Part shown: one piece after another, positions 1-8,047 of the stretch
Layout: each line of letters starts with the position of its first letter
Numbering within the stretch: the first letter of the stretch is position 1
NCBI RefSeq assembly: GCF_016907495.1
Contig: NZ_JAFBCC010000001.1
Coordinates: forward strand, 248,001-312,000
Direction: 5' to 3'
DNA length: 64,000 nucleotides
From: Arthrobacter tumbae
GTDB lineage: Bacteria > Actinomycetota > Actinomycetes > Actinomycetales > Micrococcaceae
Translations under genes and position numbers: made by a program
Notes under the pieces: generated by a model
Told to the model about the DNA's origin: nothing
The model's input: only the letters and a program-made list of their open reading frames with translations
Database searches by the model: none

Positions 1-77
1 GCCACCACGTCCTCGTCCTTCCAGACGAACCGGCCCGGGATTTCGCCGGCGATGATCTTGGTGAACAGCGTGCTCAT
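1..77 (-). CDS. HIT family protein, N-terminal fragment
   Basis: Only the first 25 codons lie in the window; the gene runs off the left edge. The visible residues (MSTLFTKIIAGEIPGRFVW) are the typical start of bacterial histidine-triad nucleotide-binding proteins (HIT/HinT-like), which hydrolyse nucleotide conjugates such as AMP-lysine. The catalytic HxHxH motif lies outside the window, so activity cannot be judged. A strong ribosome site (AAGGAGG) ends about four bases before the ATG and fixes the start. Confidence 0.8.
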   Translation of the reverse strand, partial: MSTLFTKIIAGEIPGRFVWKDEDVV

Positions 78-148
78 GAATCCTCCTTCAGGTTCACGGC
101 TACTCTCTCACGGGCGAACGTCCGCAGCCGAGTGGATCCGGCGCAGGG

Positions 149-982
149 TCAGGGACCGGTTGCCACCGGCAGATCCGCACGCTGGGACCACTGTGACCAC
201 GATCCCGGATACAGCGCGGCCTGGTAGCCGGCAACCTCAAGAGCGGCAATCTCGTGAGCGGCAGTGATACCGGATCCGCAGTACACGGCAACGTCTGCGG
301 TCTCGGAGATGCCCAGCGCAGCGAAGCGCCGGCGCAGTTCCACCGGCGGCAGGAATGTGTTCTCCGCCGTGAGGTTCGCGGATGTGGGAGCGTTGGAGGC
401 TCCCGGAATGTGCCCGGCTTTCGGGTCAATCGGCTCGGTCTCACCACGGAAGCGCTCGGGCGCCCGGGCATCGAGCAGGACACCGTTGCGCGCCAGGGTG
501 AGAACGCCGTCGACCGCCGTCAGGACAGGCATGTGTCCGGAGCTCAGGGTGACTTCGCCCAGGCAGTGCTGCTCCTCGCCGCGCTCGGTCTCGTAGCCGG
601 CCGCCTGCCACGCACTCAGCCCTCCGTCGAGCAGGTGGACTCTGGTGAGGCCCGCGTCGCGAAGCAGCCACCACAGGCGTGCTGCAGAAAGATTCCCCAT
701 GTCGTCGTAGGCAACGACCACATCGCCGTCGTTGATGCCCCACTGACGGGCCGCTTCCTCGAGCGCCGCCGGTTCCGGCAGCGGGTGCCGTCCCTCCGCC
801 GCGGATGGGCGGGAACACAGCTGCGTTTCAAGGTCAACGTAGACGGCGCCTGGAATATGGGCTGATCGGTACTGCTCGTGGCCGTGGGGGTTGCCCAGCG
901 TCCAGCGAACATCCAGCAGGACGGTCTGCTGACCGGAGGTCATCCGGTTCCGCAGCGCCTGCACGTCCATCAGAGTCTCCAT
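149..982 (-). CDS. sulfurtransferase with two rhodanese domains
   Basis: A 277-residue two-domain rhodanese protein of the thiosulfate/3-mercaptopyruvate sulfurtransferase family, which moves sulfur from a donor to cyanide or thiols through a cysteine persulfide. The C-terminal domain carries the active cysteine in VYCGSGITAAH; a CGSG loop is more like mercaptopyruvate than thiosulfate sulfurtransferases. At the equivalent place the N-terminal domain has AYDDMGNLSAAR with no cysteine, so it is the usual inactive structural domain. I chose the ATG at 982 over an in-frame upstream start at 1018 because AAGGAG sits seven bases before it. A perfect 10-base inverted repeat (1003-1025) lies 20 bases upstream and may control it. 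Confidence 0.88.
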   Translation of the reverse strand: METLMDVQALRNRMTSGQQTVLLDVRWTLGNPHGHEQYRSAHIPGAVYVDLETQLCSRPSAAEGRHPLPEPAALEEAARQWGINDGDVVVAYDDMGNLSAARLWWLLRDAGLTRVHLLDGGLSAWQAAGYETERGEEQHCLGEVTLSSGHMPVLTAVDGVLTLARNGVLLDARAPERFRGETEPIDPKAGHIPGASNAPTSANLTAENTFLPPVELRRRFAALGISETADVAVYCGSGITAAHEIAALEVAGYQAALYPGSWSQWSQRADLPVATGP

Positions 983-1002
983 GAAGATCTCCTTATGAAA
1001 GT

Positions 1003-1025
1003 GTGACCGGTGGCACACCGGTCAC
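1003..1025. promoter_or_regulatory. perfect inverted repeat before the sulfurtransferase gene
   Basis: GTGACCGGTG and CACCGGTCAC are perfect 10-base arms around GCA. The repeat lies between the divergent sulfurtransferase and phosphatase genes, 20 bases from the sulfurtransferase start. It could be an operator or an mRNA hairpin; no poly-T follows, so it is not a classical terminator. No regulator can be assigned from sequence. Confidence 0.5.
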
Positions 1026-1141
1026 AGGTGTGAGCCAAGTTCACCACAGCTCCGCGCTCCCCTCCAAGCCGGCGGCACCGAACCGGCGAGGGCCCTGCCG
1101 GGGCTCTGGTCCTGACGGGCGCCAAGGGGTACAAAAGGGTA

Positions 1142-2812
1142 ATGACAGCTTCACTGGTGCTCGGTCCGATGCTCCGGTATGTCGATGAAACCTCAGCGAC
1201 GCTGTGGATGGAAACCAGTGCAGCCTGCACGGTGGAGCTGCGCGCCGGTGGAAAAACATGGACCGCTGCCACCTTCGGCGTCCATGGTCATCACTATGCG
1301 CTGGTGGAGGCGGAGGATCTGCCGCCGGGGACCTCTGTGGAGTACACCGTAGGCATAGCCGGCGAGCGCGTGTGGCCGGAACCTGCGTCGCCGTTCCCTG
1401 CGCCGACCATCCGTACCCTTCATCCTGAAGGGCGGCTGCGGCTCGCCTTCGGCTCATGCCGAACCAGCGTCCCGCATGACACTCTGGGCAACGCTACCCA
1501 CGGCGTCGACGCGCTCCGTGCCTTCGCGCTGCATCAGGCACACAACGACGACGACGGCGCCCGCCCCGATCTGGTCGCCTTCCTGGGAGATCAGGTCTAC
1601 GCGGATTCCACGAGCAACGAGATGCAGGATTTCATCCGGTCACGGCGGTCTCTCGATGATCCGCCGGGCGAGGAGCTGAAGGACTACGAGGAGTATGCCC
1701 AGCTGTACAAACTCGCCTGGTCCGACGACGCGAACCGCTGGCTGCTCTCCACCCTTCCCAGCGCGATGATGTTCGATGACCACGACATCCGTGATGACTG
1801 GAACGCGTCCCTCTCCTGGCGGGAGAAAATGGACGGCACCACCTGGTGGCAGGGCCGCATCGTTGCCGGGCTCGCTTCCTACTGGGTGTATCAGCACCTG
1901 GGAAACCTCTCACCGGCTGGACGCGGCGGGGATATCCTGTGGCAAAAAGTCCGCGCCCATCAGGGCCCCGACGAACTCGATTTCACCGCTGACCTTGAAG
2001 CTTTTGCCGTACGGGCGGACGCCGAACCGACCAGCTACCGCTGGAGCTACTGCCGGGACGTCGGGGATGTCCGGCTCATCACCGTCGATTCACGTGCGGC
2101 ACGCGTGCTCGATCCCGGACGGCGCTCCCTTCTCGATGATGCTGAACTCGCGTGGCTGAATGAGCACTTCCAGGGCGGAGTGCGTCATCTGATCGTCGCA
2201 ACGTCGCTTCCGTTCCTCCTTCCGCGCGGACTGCACCATATTGAGTCGTGGGACGAAGCGCTGGCAGAGGGTGCCTGGGGGAAGCGCGGGTCCCGCATCG
2301 GCGAGGCGCTGCGGCAGGCACTGGACCTTGAGCACTGGGGCGCGTTCCAGCGCAGCTTCAAGGCGGTCGCGGACCTCGCGACAGAGGTGGCTGACGGTAA
2401 GCGCGGGCCCGCACCCGAGACGGTTACCTTCCTCTCCGGCGACGTCCACTTTTCCTACATCGCAGAGGTTGAACGGTCCTCCGGCAGCCGGATCATCCAG
2501 GCGGTGTGTTCCCCGATCCGCAATCCGCTCCCCCGCGCTCTACGGTTCGCCACAGTGGTGATGTCCTACGGAGTCGCGGGCCCGGTAGGCGCGCTGGTGG
2601 CGCGCTCCGTGAAGGTGCCCAAGCCGCCCTTCTCCTGGAAAAGCATCAGGGGTCCGTGGTTCGACAACAACCTGGCGGTGCTTGAAGACACCGACGACGG
2701 ACTGAGCCTGCGATGGGCAACCGGCGTGACTGACGGTGATCCCCACTCACCCCGTCTGAAGGAAGTGGCAACCTACACCGCTGCTCCACGAGGGTCGGGA
2801 TCCCGCGGGTAG
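1142..2812 (+). CDS. PhoD-like alkaline phosphatase/metallophosphoesterase
   Basis: A 556-residue protein of the PhoD-like phosphatase family. An N-terminal beta domain (about residues 1-100) is followed by the metallophosphatase core with the expected metal-site motifs FGSCRTS, FLGDQVYAD, MMFDDHDIRDDWN and FLSGDVHFSYIAE. No signal peptide or twin-arginine motif is visible at the start, so unlike Bacillus PhoD it is probably cytoplasmic, as many actinobacterial homologues are annotated. The ATG at 1142 is preceded by AAGGG-type purines. The gene ends 8 bases from the convergent MBL gene. Substrate is unknown; phosphodiesterase or phosphomonoesterase action is inferred from the family. Confidence 0.85.
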   Translation: MTASLVLGPMLRYVDETSATLWMETSAACTVELRAGGKTWTAATFGVHGHHYALVEAEDLPPGTSVEYTVGIAGERVWPEPASPFPAPTIRTLHPEGRLRLAFGSCRTSVPHDTLGNATHGVDALRAFALHQAHNDDDGARPDLVAFLGDQVYADSTSNEMQDFIRSRRSLDDPPGEELKDYEEYAQLYKLAWSDDANRWLLSTLPSAMMFDDHDIRDDWNASLSWREKMDGTTWWQGRIVAGLASYWVYQHLGNLSPAGRGGDILWQKVRAHQGPDELDFTADLEAFAVRADAEPTSYRWSYCRDVGDVRLITVDSRAARVLDPGRRSLLDDAELAWLNEHFQGGVRHLIVATSLPFLLPRGLHHIESWDEALAEGAWGKRGSRIGEALRQALDLEHWGAFQRSFKAVADLATEVADGKRGPAPETVTFLSGDVHFSYIAEVERSSGSRIIQAVCSPIRNPLPRALRFATVVMSYGVAGPVGALVARSVKVPKPPFSWKSIRGPWFDNNLAVLEDTDDGLSLRWATGVTDGDPHSPRLKEVATYTAAPRGSGSRG

Positions 2813-2820
2813 CCGGTGCG

Positions 2821-3483
2821 CTAGATCTCGACGCTCTGACCGGGCTCCAGATGCTCGAAATCCGTCCCGTAGTGCTTCCCCAGCCGGGAGACGTGGCCCT
2901 CGACCATCGCCAGCCCGGTCCCGTTCAGCAGCGCGTCATGAATCTGGTGTGCCCTCGGCGCGCGGACGGCGGTGACGAAATCGATCACCTCGGCGGTCTT
3001 CGACCACGGCGCGTGAACCGGCACAAGCAGCGTCTGCACCTGCACTCCGTGAGGAACGATGAACGAATCACCGGGGTGGTAGAGGGCGCCGTTGATCAGG
3101 TAACCGATATTCCTCACCACCGGGATGTGCGGATGGATGAGGGCGTGTTGTCCGCCGAAGGTCTGTACCGAAAAGCCTGCGATGGTGTAGCTCTGTTCCG
3201 GTTCGACGGAATGCACGCGGTCGGCGGCGCGATCGCCGTCCAACGCCTCCCTCAACTGGGCAGCAACACCCTCAGGGGCATATACCTCCAGCGTAGGGTC
3301 GGCGCGGACGGCCGTGGCGATTCGGTCCCGGTCGAAGTGGTCGGCATGTTCATGGGTGATCAGGATCGCTGCCGCACCGGACACTGCCTCCTCGACCTCG
3401 GAGAAGTTCCCGGGATCCAGGACGACGGATGTCCCGTCCTTCTCGAGCCGGACGCACGCGTGGGTGTACTTCGTGAGCATCAT
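2821..3483 (-). CDS. MBL-fold metal-dependent hydrolase
   Basis: A 220-residue metallo-beta-lactamase-fold protein. The zinc motif ITHEHADHFD (HxHxDH) is near residue 45, and further histidines appear in FGGQHALIHPHIP and in YHPGDSF, matching the UlaG/UPF0173-like branch. These enzymes hydrolyse phosphoester, lactone or similar bonds; the substrate here is unknown. Two adjacent ATG codons (3483 and 3480) are possible starts and neither has a strong ribosome site. It is convergent with the PhoD-like gene and divergent from zur. Confidence 0.8.
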   Translation of the reverse strand: MMLTKYTHACVRLEKDGTSVVLDPGNFSEVEEAVSGAAAILITHEHADHFDRDRIATAVRADPTLEVYAPEGVAAQLREALDGDRAADRVHSVEPEQSYTIAGFSVQTFGGQHALIHPHIPVVRNIGYLINGALYHPGDSFIVPHGVQVQTLLVPVHAPWSKTAEVIDFVTAVRAPRAHQIHDALLNGTGLAMVEGHVSRLGKHYGTDFEHLEPGQSVEI

Positions 3484-3510
3484 GCGCCCAGACTATCGCC
3501 GACGCCCCAA

Positions 3511-3552
3511 CTCCGTCTCCGGTTCCGGTTCCGTTTCCGTTTCCGTTTCCGG
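3511..3552. repeat. seven-copy degenerate hexamer repeat (YTCCGK)
   Basis: Seven consecutive six-base units (CTCCGT, CTCCGG, TTCCGG, TTCCGT three times, TTCCGG) lie between the MBL gene start and zur. The unit length is a multiple of three. The tract is in the probable 5' region of the MBL gene, where copy number changes could alter promoter or leader spacing. Confidence 0.8.
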
Positions 3553-3659
3553 GCAACGGATCAGTACATGCGCCGGTGCTACCCTTGACGCGGGTTCAAT
3601 CCGGAAGATCAATCCGGCAATCCACGGCAGATTCCGAGAGTGAGGTGACTCAGGCAGAC

Positions 3660-4091
3660 ATGTCAACTGAAGCAGGTCAGCCCACGCGCAAGGGCTCGGA
3701 GCAGCGTGTTACACGGCAACGCCGTGCGGTCAGCGCAACCCTCGATGAGCTGGACGACTTCGTCAGTACCCAGGAGCTGTACCGCAAACTCCACGAGCGG
3801 GGCGAGTCGGCCTCACTGGCGACCGCCTACCGCATCCTTCAGTCGATGGCCGACGACGGCCTCGTGGATGTGCTGCGGAACGGCGAGGGCGAAGCCGTCT
3901 ACCGCCGGTGCGCCGTCGAACACCACCACCATCATCTGCTCTGCCGCAGGTGCGGGCGGGCAGTGGAAATTGAAGCGCCGGCGGTCGAGCAATGGGCTGC
4001 CCGCGTGGCGCAGGAACACGGCTACACGGATGTGGCGCACACTGTCGAGATCTACGGACTGTGCCCGGAGTGCGCCGCAGCGAACGGTTAG
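3660..4091 (+). CDS. zur: Fur-family zinc uptake regulator (Zur)
   Basis: A 143-residue Fur-family repressor. The N-terminal winged helix (RVTRQRRAVSATLDELDDFVS, split here only by length; SLATAYRILQSM is the recognition region) is followed by the histidine run EHHHHHLLCRRCG and a second cysteine pair CPEC at the end, giving the two CxxC structural zinc site. Assignment as Zur rather than Fur rests on the convergent zinc transporter genes and the Zur-like box before znuA. I prefer the ATG at 3660; an in-frame GTG at 3645 is possible and neither has a good ribosome site. The 3' end overlaps the last 4 bases of znuB on the other strand. Confidence 0.9.
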   Translation: MSTEAGQPTRKGSEQRVTRQRRAVSATLDELDDFVSTQELYRKLHERGESASLATAYRILQSMADDGLVDVLRNGEGEAVYRRCAVEHHHHHLLCRRCGRAVEIEAPAVEQWAARVAQEHGYTDVAHTVEIYGLCPECAAANG

Positions 4092-4969
4092 GCCGGCTGA
4101 ACCGCGCGGGACTCCGAAGCCGTCGCCTTCTGTGAGCGACGCCAGCTGACAGCTCTGCACAGCAGGTAGATCACAAAGGAAATCGTCGTCACGTAGGGGC
4201 TGATCGGAATCCGTCCGCCAAGCGCCAGCAGGATCCCGCCCACCACCGATGTGCAGGCAAAGGCGACACTCAACAGCACCACGAGCCGCGGTGACGAGGT
4301 GACCTTGAGCGCTGCCGCAGCAGGAGTGATGAGCAGCGCGAGCACCAGCAGGGCGCCCACCACCTGGATGGACAGCGCCACGGAGACTCCGAGCAGGAAC
4401 ATGAAGACCAGCGAGAGCCCGCGCACCGGCACACCGCGGGCTTCCGCAAGGTCCGGGTCCACACTCGCGAAGGTCAGCGGGCGCCAGATGGCGCCCAGGG
4501 CAACCATGACGACGACGGCGCATCCCGCCAGGAGCGTGAGTTGGACCTGGTCAACTGAAACGATCTGCCCGGTGAGCAGCCCGAATTTGTTGGCCGCCCT
4601 GCCCTCGTAGAGTGCCAGGAACAGGATGCCCAACCCGAGCCCGAACGGCATGATGACGCCGATGATCGAGTTCCGGTCACGCGCCCGGATGCCCATCAGC
4701 CCAAGCAGGAGCGCAGCAATCACCGAGCCGATCAGTGAGCCGAACACCACATTGGCGCCGATCAGCAGTGCGAATGCAGCTCCCGCAAAGGAGAGCTCGG
4801 CAATGCCGTGGACGGCGAAAGCAAGATCCCGCATCATCACGAAGGTGCCGATCAGCCCACCGAGCAGCCCCAGCACCGCGCCCGCCCAAATCGAGTTCTG
4901 CACCAGCGGTAGGAGTTCGCTGTAGTTGTCGAACGTGAAAATGGCCCGGAGCATCTCCTCGAACGTCAT
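4088..4969 (-). CDS. znuB: zinc ABC transporter permease
   Basis: A 293-residue polytopic membrane protein of the ABC-3 metal permease family, the membrane channel of a zinc importer. About eight hydrophobic segments are visible, and the family signature region around FAVHGIAELSFAGAAFA follows the second one. It is the last gene of znuA-znuC-znuB; its ATG overlaps the znuC stop by 4 bases, so the two are translationally coupled. Its 3' end overlaps the convergent zur gene by 4 bases, which could allow antisense interference between transporter and repressor messages. Confidence 0.9.
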   Translation of the reverse strand: MTFEEMLRAIFTFDNYSELLPLVQNSIWAGAVLGLLGGLIGTFVMMRDLAFAVHGIAELSFAGAAFALLIGANVVFGSLIGSVIAALLLGLMGIRARDRNSIIGVIMPFGLGLGILFLALYEGRAANKFGLLTGQIVSVDQVQLTLLAGCAVVVMVALGAIWRPLTFASVDPDLAEARGVPVRGLSLVFMFLLGVSVALSIQVVGALLVLALLITPAAAALKVTSSPRLVVLLSVAFACTSVVGGILLALGGRIPISPYVTTISFVIYLLCRAVSWRRSQKATASESRAVQPA

Positions 4970-5796
4970 GGCTGCGCTACTTCCGCGTGGTGGTGGGTGG
5001 TTGCGTCCGGCAGGCCCACGACAACAATGCGGCCGTTGTTGTGGATGACGTCCACCCTGCTGTCGTAAAGATCGGACAGCACTTCACTGGTCATGACCTC
5101 CCGCGGTCTGCCGACGCGGAACTGTCCGCCTGCCAGATAGAGGACGCGGTCAACATAGTCGATGATCGGATTAATCTCATGCGTCACGAAGACAACGGCC
5201 GTGTTGTGCTCGCGGCATTGATTATCGATCAGCCGGCTCACCGCCTGTTGGTGGTGGAGGTCCAGCGAAAGCAATGGTTCATCACACAGCAGTACCTGCG
5301 GGTCGGTGGCCAGCGCCTGCGCGGCGCGCAGCCGCTGCTGCTCCCCGCCGGACAATCGCCCGACCGGTGCATCCGCGTACGACGACGCTCCGACCTTTTC
5401 GAGGAGGGCATCCACCGTCCGCCGGTAGGCTGCGCCGCCCCGGCGAAGACCCCAGCGGTGCCCGTCCACGCCCAGCCCCACCAGGTCCCGTGCACGCAGC
5501 GGGGTCTCGGGTGCGAACGACTTCTGCTGCGGTATGTAGCCGAATGCGCGGCTTCCACGGTGCAGGGGGTGGCCGTTCACTGTGGCTGTCCCCGAATCCA
5601 GCTCCTGCAGACCCAGAAGGACCCGCAGCAGGCTGGTTTTCCCTGACCCGTTCGGGCCAAGCACCGCGAGGAATTCGCCCGGTCGGATGTCCAGATCCAG
5701 GTCATGCCACAGCCTCCGGCGGCCGAAGGAAAGCGAAGCTGAGCGCAAGCTCACCGCGGGGTGGGCGGCAGCACCGCCGTCGTCGTCGGTGACCAT
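4966..5796 (-). CDS. znuC: zinc ABC transporter ATP-binding protein
   Basis: A 276-residue ABC ATPase that powers the zinc importer. Walker A (GPNGSGKTS), the signature LSGGEQQR, Walker B (VLLCDEP) and the H-loop (FVTHE) are all intact. I use the ATG at 5796, which has AGGA about nine bases upstream; a TTG at 5835 would extend it by 13 residues but has no ribosome site and nearly touches the znuA stop. It lies 44 bases after znuA and overlaps znuB by 4 bases. Confidence 0.9.
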   Translation of the reverse strand: MVTDDDGGAAAHPAVSLRSASLSFGRRRLWHDLDLDIRPGEFLAVLGPNGSGKTSLLRVLLGLQELDSGTATVNGHPLHRGSRAFGYIPQQKSFAPETPLRARDLVGLGVDGHRWGLRRGGAAYRRTVDALLEKVGASSYADAPVGRLSGGEQQRLRAAQALATDPQVLLCDEPLLSLDLHHQQAVSRLIDNQCREHNTAVVFVTHEINPIIDYVDRVLYLAGGQFRVGRPREVMTSEVLSDLYDSRVDVIHNNGRIVVVGLPDATTHHHAEVAQP

Positions 5797-5840
5797 GCAG
5801 TGTCCTAAATCCAGGGGCGGGAGGGTCTTGGCCAATTCTG

Positions 5841-6812
5841 TCAGGACTTCAGGGCTTCAGCGATGTTCTCGACGTTGGCGGTCATCCAGGAGAGGTAATC
5901 CTCCCCCTCGGGAAGCGTCTCAGTGAACTGAACGACCGGTACGGAGGCGGCCTCGGCGGTGCTTCGTACTGCCTGCGTCTGCGGGCCTTCGGTCTGCTCG
6001 TTATAGGCAAGGAAGGCGACAGACTGGCTTTCCACGAGCTCCTGCATCTCGTTCAGCGCGGCGACGGGTACATCGGCGCCCTCCTCGATGGCCTCGGTGT
6101 AATCGGCGGGGGTCGCATCCTCCAGGCCGGCGGCCTCCAGCAGGTAGGCGGGAACGGGTTCGGTCGCTGCCACCGCCTGACCGTCTGCCTCCGGAGCCAG
6201 CGCCACGGCCTGGTCCTGCAGTCCTGCGAGCTGCTCCGCGAACGAGTCGGCGTTGCTCTCATAGGTGTCCGCATTGTCCGGATCCAGCTCGGCGAGCTTT
6301 ACCCCTATGGCGTCTGCGAGGTCTGCCATGGCATCGAGCTTGTACCAGACGTGTTCGTTGAAGGATCCGTGGTCATGTTCGTCCTCCGAGTGGGCTTCTT
6401 CCTCTGCGTGTGCCTCACCCTCGGGAGCTACTCCCGAAATTTCGACGGCGCTGAGCACGTAGTCATGGTTCATTTCCACCGAGTCGGCGAGCTGGTGAAG
6501 GAAGGGATCGTAACCTCCGCCGTTCTCCACCAGGAGGTCGGCTTTGGACACGGCCAGTTTGTCCTGCACCGTGGCCTCATAGGAGTGCGGATCCTGGCTG
6601 AGGCTGTTGACGATCGCCGTGACCTCGACGTTCTCACCACCCACGGTTTCAACGATGCTGCCATACACGTTGGTGGAGGTCACAACCTGCAGCGCTCCCG
6701 AATCTGCTGCCTGTCCGGAGCCGCCGGCGTCCTGACCGCATCCGGCCAGAGCCAGCGGAAGAAGGGCTGAAGCGGCGAGCACCGCCGTCGTCCGCGCGGG
6801 AATGCTGCGCAT
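5841..6812 (-). CDS. znuA: zinc-binding lipoprotein of ABC transporter
   Basis: A 323-residue cluster A-I solute-binding protein that captures zinc outside the membrane. A lipoprotein signal ends in LALAGCG, with lipidation expected at the cysteine. Metal-site histidines are in QDPHSYEAT and FNEHVWYK, and between them is the His/Asp/Glu-rich loop (EEEAHSEDEHDHG) characteristic of zinc-specific ZnuA rather than manganese-binding members. GAGGA precedes the ATG by seven bases. First gene of the znuACB operon; a Zur-like palindrome lies 66 bases upstream. Confidence 0.92.
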   Translation of the reverse strand: MRSIPARTTAVLAASALLPLALAGCGQDAGGSGQAADSGALQVVTSTNVYGSIVETVGGENVEVTAIVNSLSQDPHSYEATVQDKLAVSKADLLVENGGGYDPFLHQLADSVEMNHDYVLSAVEISGVAPEGEAHAEEEAHSEDEHDHGSFNEHVWYKLDAMADLADAIGVKLAELDPDNADTYESNADSFAEQLAGLQDQAVALAPEADGQAVAATEPVPAYLLEAAGLEDATPADYTEAIEEGADVPVAALNEMQELVESQSVAFLAYNEQTEGPQTQAVRSTAEAASVPVVQFTETLPEGEDYLSWMTANVENIAEALKS

Positions 6813-6877
6813 GAATGTCCTCGATCTGTTCCAGGGATGGGTTGTGACGCCTCGGTGGGTGTACCCAACTCTAACCT

Positions 6878-6898
6878 AAACGCGAATCATTCGCATTT
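6878..6898 (-). promoter_or_regulatory. Zur-like operator upstream of znuACB
   Basis: Ten-base arms AAACGCGAAT and ATTCGCATTT surround a central C with one mismatch. The AAT-N-ATT core in a longer palindrome is the form of actinobacterial Zur boxes. It lies 66 bases before the znuA start, next to a possible -10 element (TAGAGT on the minus strand), so binding would block transcription. zur is at the other end of this operon. Confidence 0.75.
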
Positions 6899-6907
6899 CA
6901 GTCCCGA

Positions 6908-6936
6908 CCGGCCCTCTCTTGCCAGGGGAGGGCCGG
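6908..6936 (-). terminator. hairpin after the CNNM gene pair
   Basis: CCGGCCCTC and GAGGGCCGG form a perfect 9-base stem with an 11-base loop, 10 bases after the stop of the downstream CNNM gene. There is no T-run, as is common for actinobacterial terminators. It also separates this operon from the znuA promoter. Confidence 0.55.
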
Positions 6937-6946
6937 AGGCGCCCGC

Positions 6947-8047
6947 CTAACGTGCTTCGGTGGTGCCGAGGTTTACGCCGTCGTGGAGGGATTCGCCGGT
7001 CCTCCGGAGCCCCTGGTTCTGCGTGGCATCCCGGATCTCGCCGATCAACTGCTCGATGACGTCCTCCAGGAAAAGCACGCCGCGCGCTTGCCCATCGGAG
7101 GTCATCACCCGGGCCAGATGGGATCCGGTGCGCTGCATGGTGGCAAGCGCATCCTCGATCTCGTCGTCCATGCTCAGGTTGGCAAGGGCCCGTACCTTGT
7201 TTTCGGTGATGGGCCGGGCGTAGGCCTGTTGCGGCATGGCCATGACGTCCTTCAGATGCAGATAGCCGGTGAGGTTTCCCAGTTCATCGACCAGCACAAA
7301 ACGGGAAAACCCGGTGCGCCCGACGGCTCTCTCGAACTCCTCGGGGGTGGAGTCGGTCCCGAGGGTGACGAGCTCGTCCAACGGAACCATGACCGTACCT
7401 GCGGTCTGCCCTGAAAACTCCAGTGCACTGCTGATCAGCCCGGCGTCGTCGTCCACCAGCCCGTGGCGTGTGGACTCCTGCACAATGGACTGCACCTCTT
7501 CGAGCGTGAAGGACGAGGTCACCTCGTCCTTTGGCTCGATGCGCATGGCGCGCAGGATGTGGTTCGCAGTCCAGTTCAGGCTCGAAATCACCGGGTGCAC
7601 AATCTTCGCGACCATAACGAGCGGCGGCGCGAGGAGCAGTGCGGCCTTGTCAGCTACCGAGACCGAAATGTTCTTCGGCACCATCTCGCCGAACGTCACG
7701 TGCAGGAACGTCACGAGCGCCAGGGCGATACCGAACGCGATGCCGTCGGCCAGCCCTCCCGGCAGCCCGATCGCCTCAAGCGGTACCACCAGCAGGTGAT
7801 GGATAGCGGGCTCGGCCACCTGAAGAATGAGCAGCGAACAGACGGTGATGCCCAACTGCGCGCAGGCGAGCATGAGGGAGACGTGTTCCATCGCCCACAG
7901 GGTGGTGCGCGCCCGCTTTGAACCCGCTTCCGCGAGCGGTTCGATCTGGCTGCGCCGCGCGCTCATGATCGCGAACTCCGCACCGACGAAGAACGCATTG
8001 CCGATCAGCAGAAGGACCAGCCAGAGGATTCCTGCCCAGTCGCTCAT
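6947..8047 (-). CDS. CNNM/CorC (hemolysin-like) transporter-family protein, downstream copy
   Basis: A 366-residue protein with an N-terminal DUF21/CNNM membrane domain (three to four hydrophobic helices in residues 1-150) and two CBS repeats (about 205-330; MVPLDELVTL and LHLKDVM regions). The family, once called hemolysins, is linked to magnesium or cobalt efflux. It lacks the C-terminal CorC_HlyC domain seen in its upstream neighbour. AGGAGG sits seven bases before the ATG, and the start overlaps the upstream gene by 4 bases. Two paralogues in tandem suggest they work as a pair. Confidence 0.88.
   Translation of the reverse strand: MSDWAGILWLVLLLIGNAFFVGAEFAIMSARRSQIEPLAEAGSKRARTTLWAMEHVSLMLACAQLGITVCSLLILQVAEPAIHHLLVVPLEAIGLPGGLADGIAFGIALALVTFLHVTFGEMVPKNISVSVADKAALLLAPPLVMVAKIVHPVISSLNWTANHILRAMRIEPKDEVTSSFTLEEVQSIVQESTRHGLVDDDAGLISSALEFSGQTAGTVMVPLDELVTLGTDSTPEEFERAVGRTGFSRFVLVDELGNLTGYLHLKDVMAMPQQAYARPITENKVRALANLSMDDEIEDALATMQRTGSHLARVMTSDGQARGVLFLEDVIEQLIGEIRDATQNQGLRRTGESLHDGVNLGTTEAR

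Noticed and set aside
3511..3552. CRISPR-like array
   Set aside because: Units are six bases with no spacers; a simple tandem repeat.
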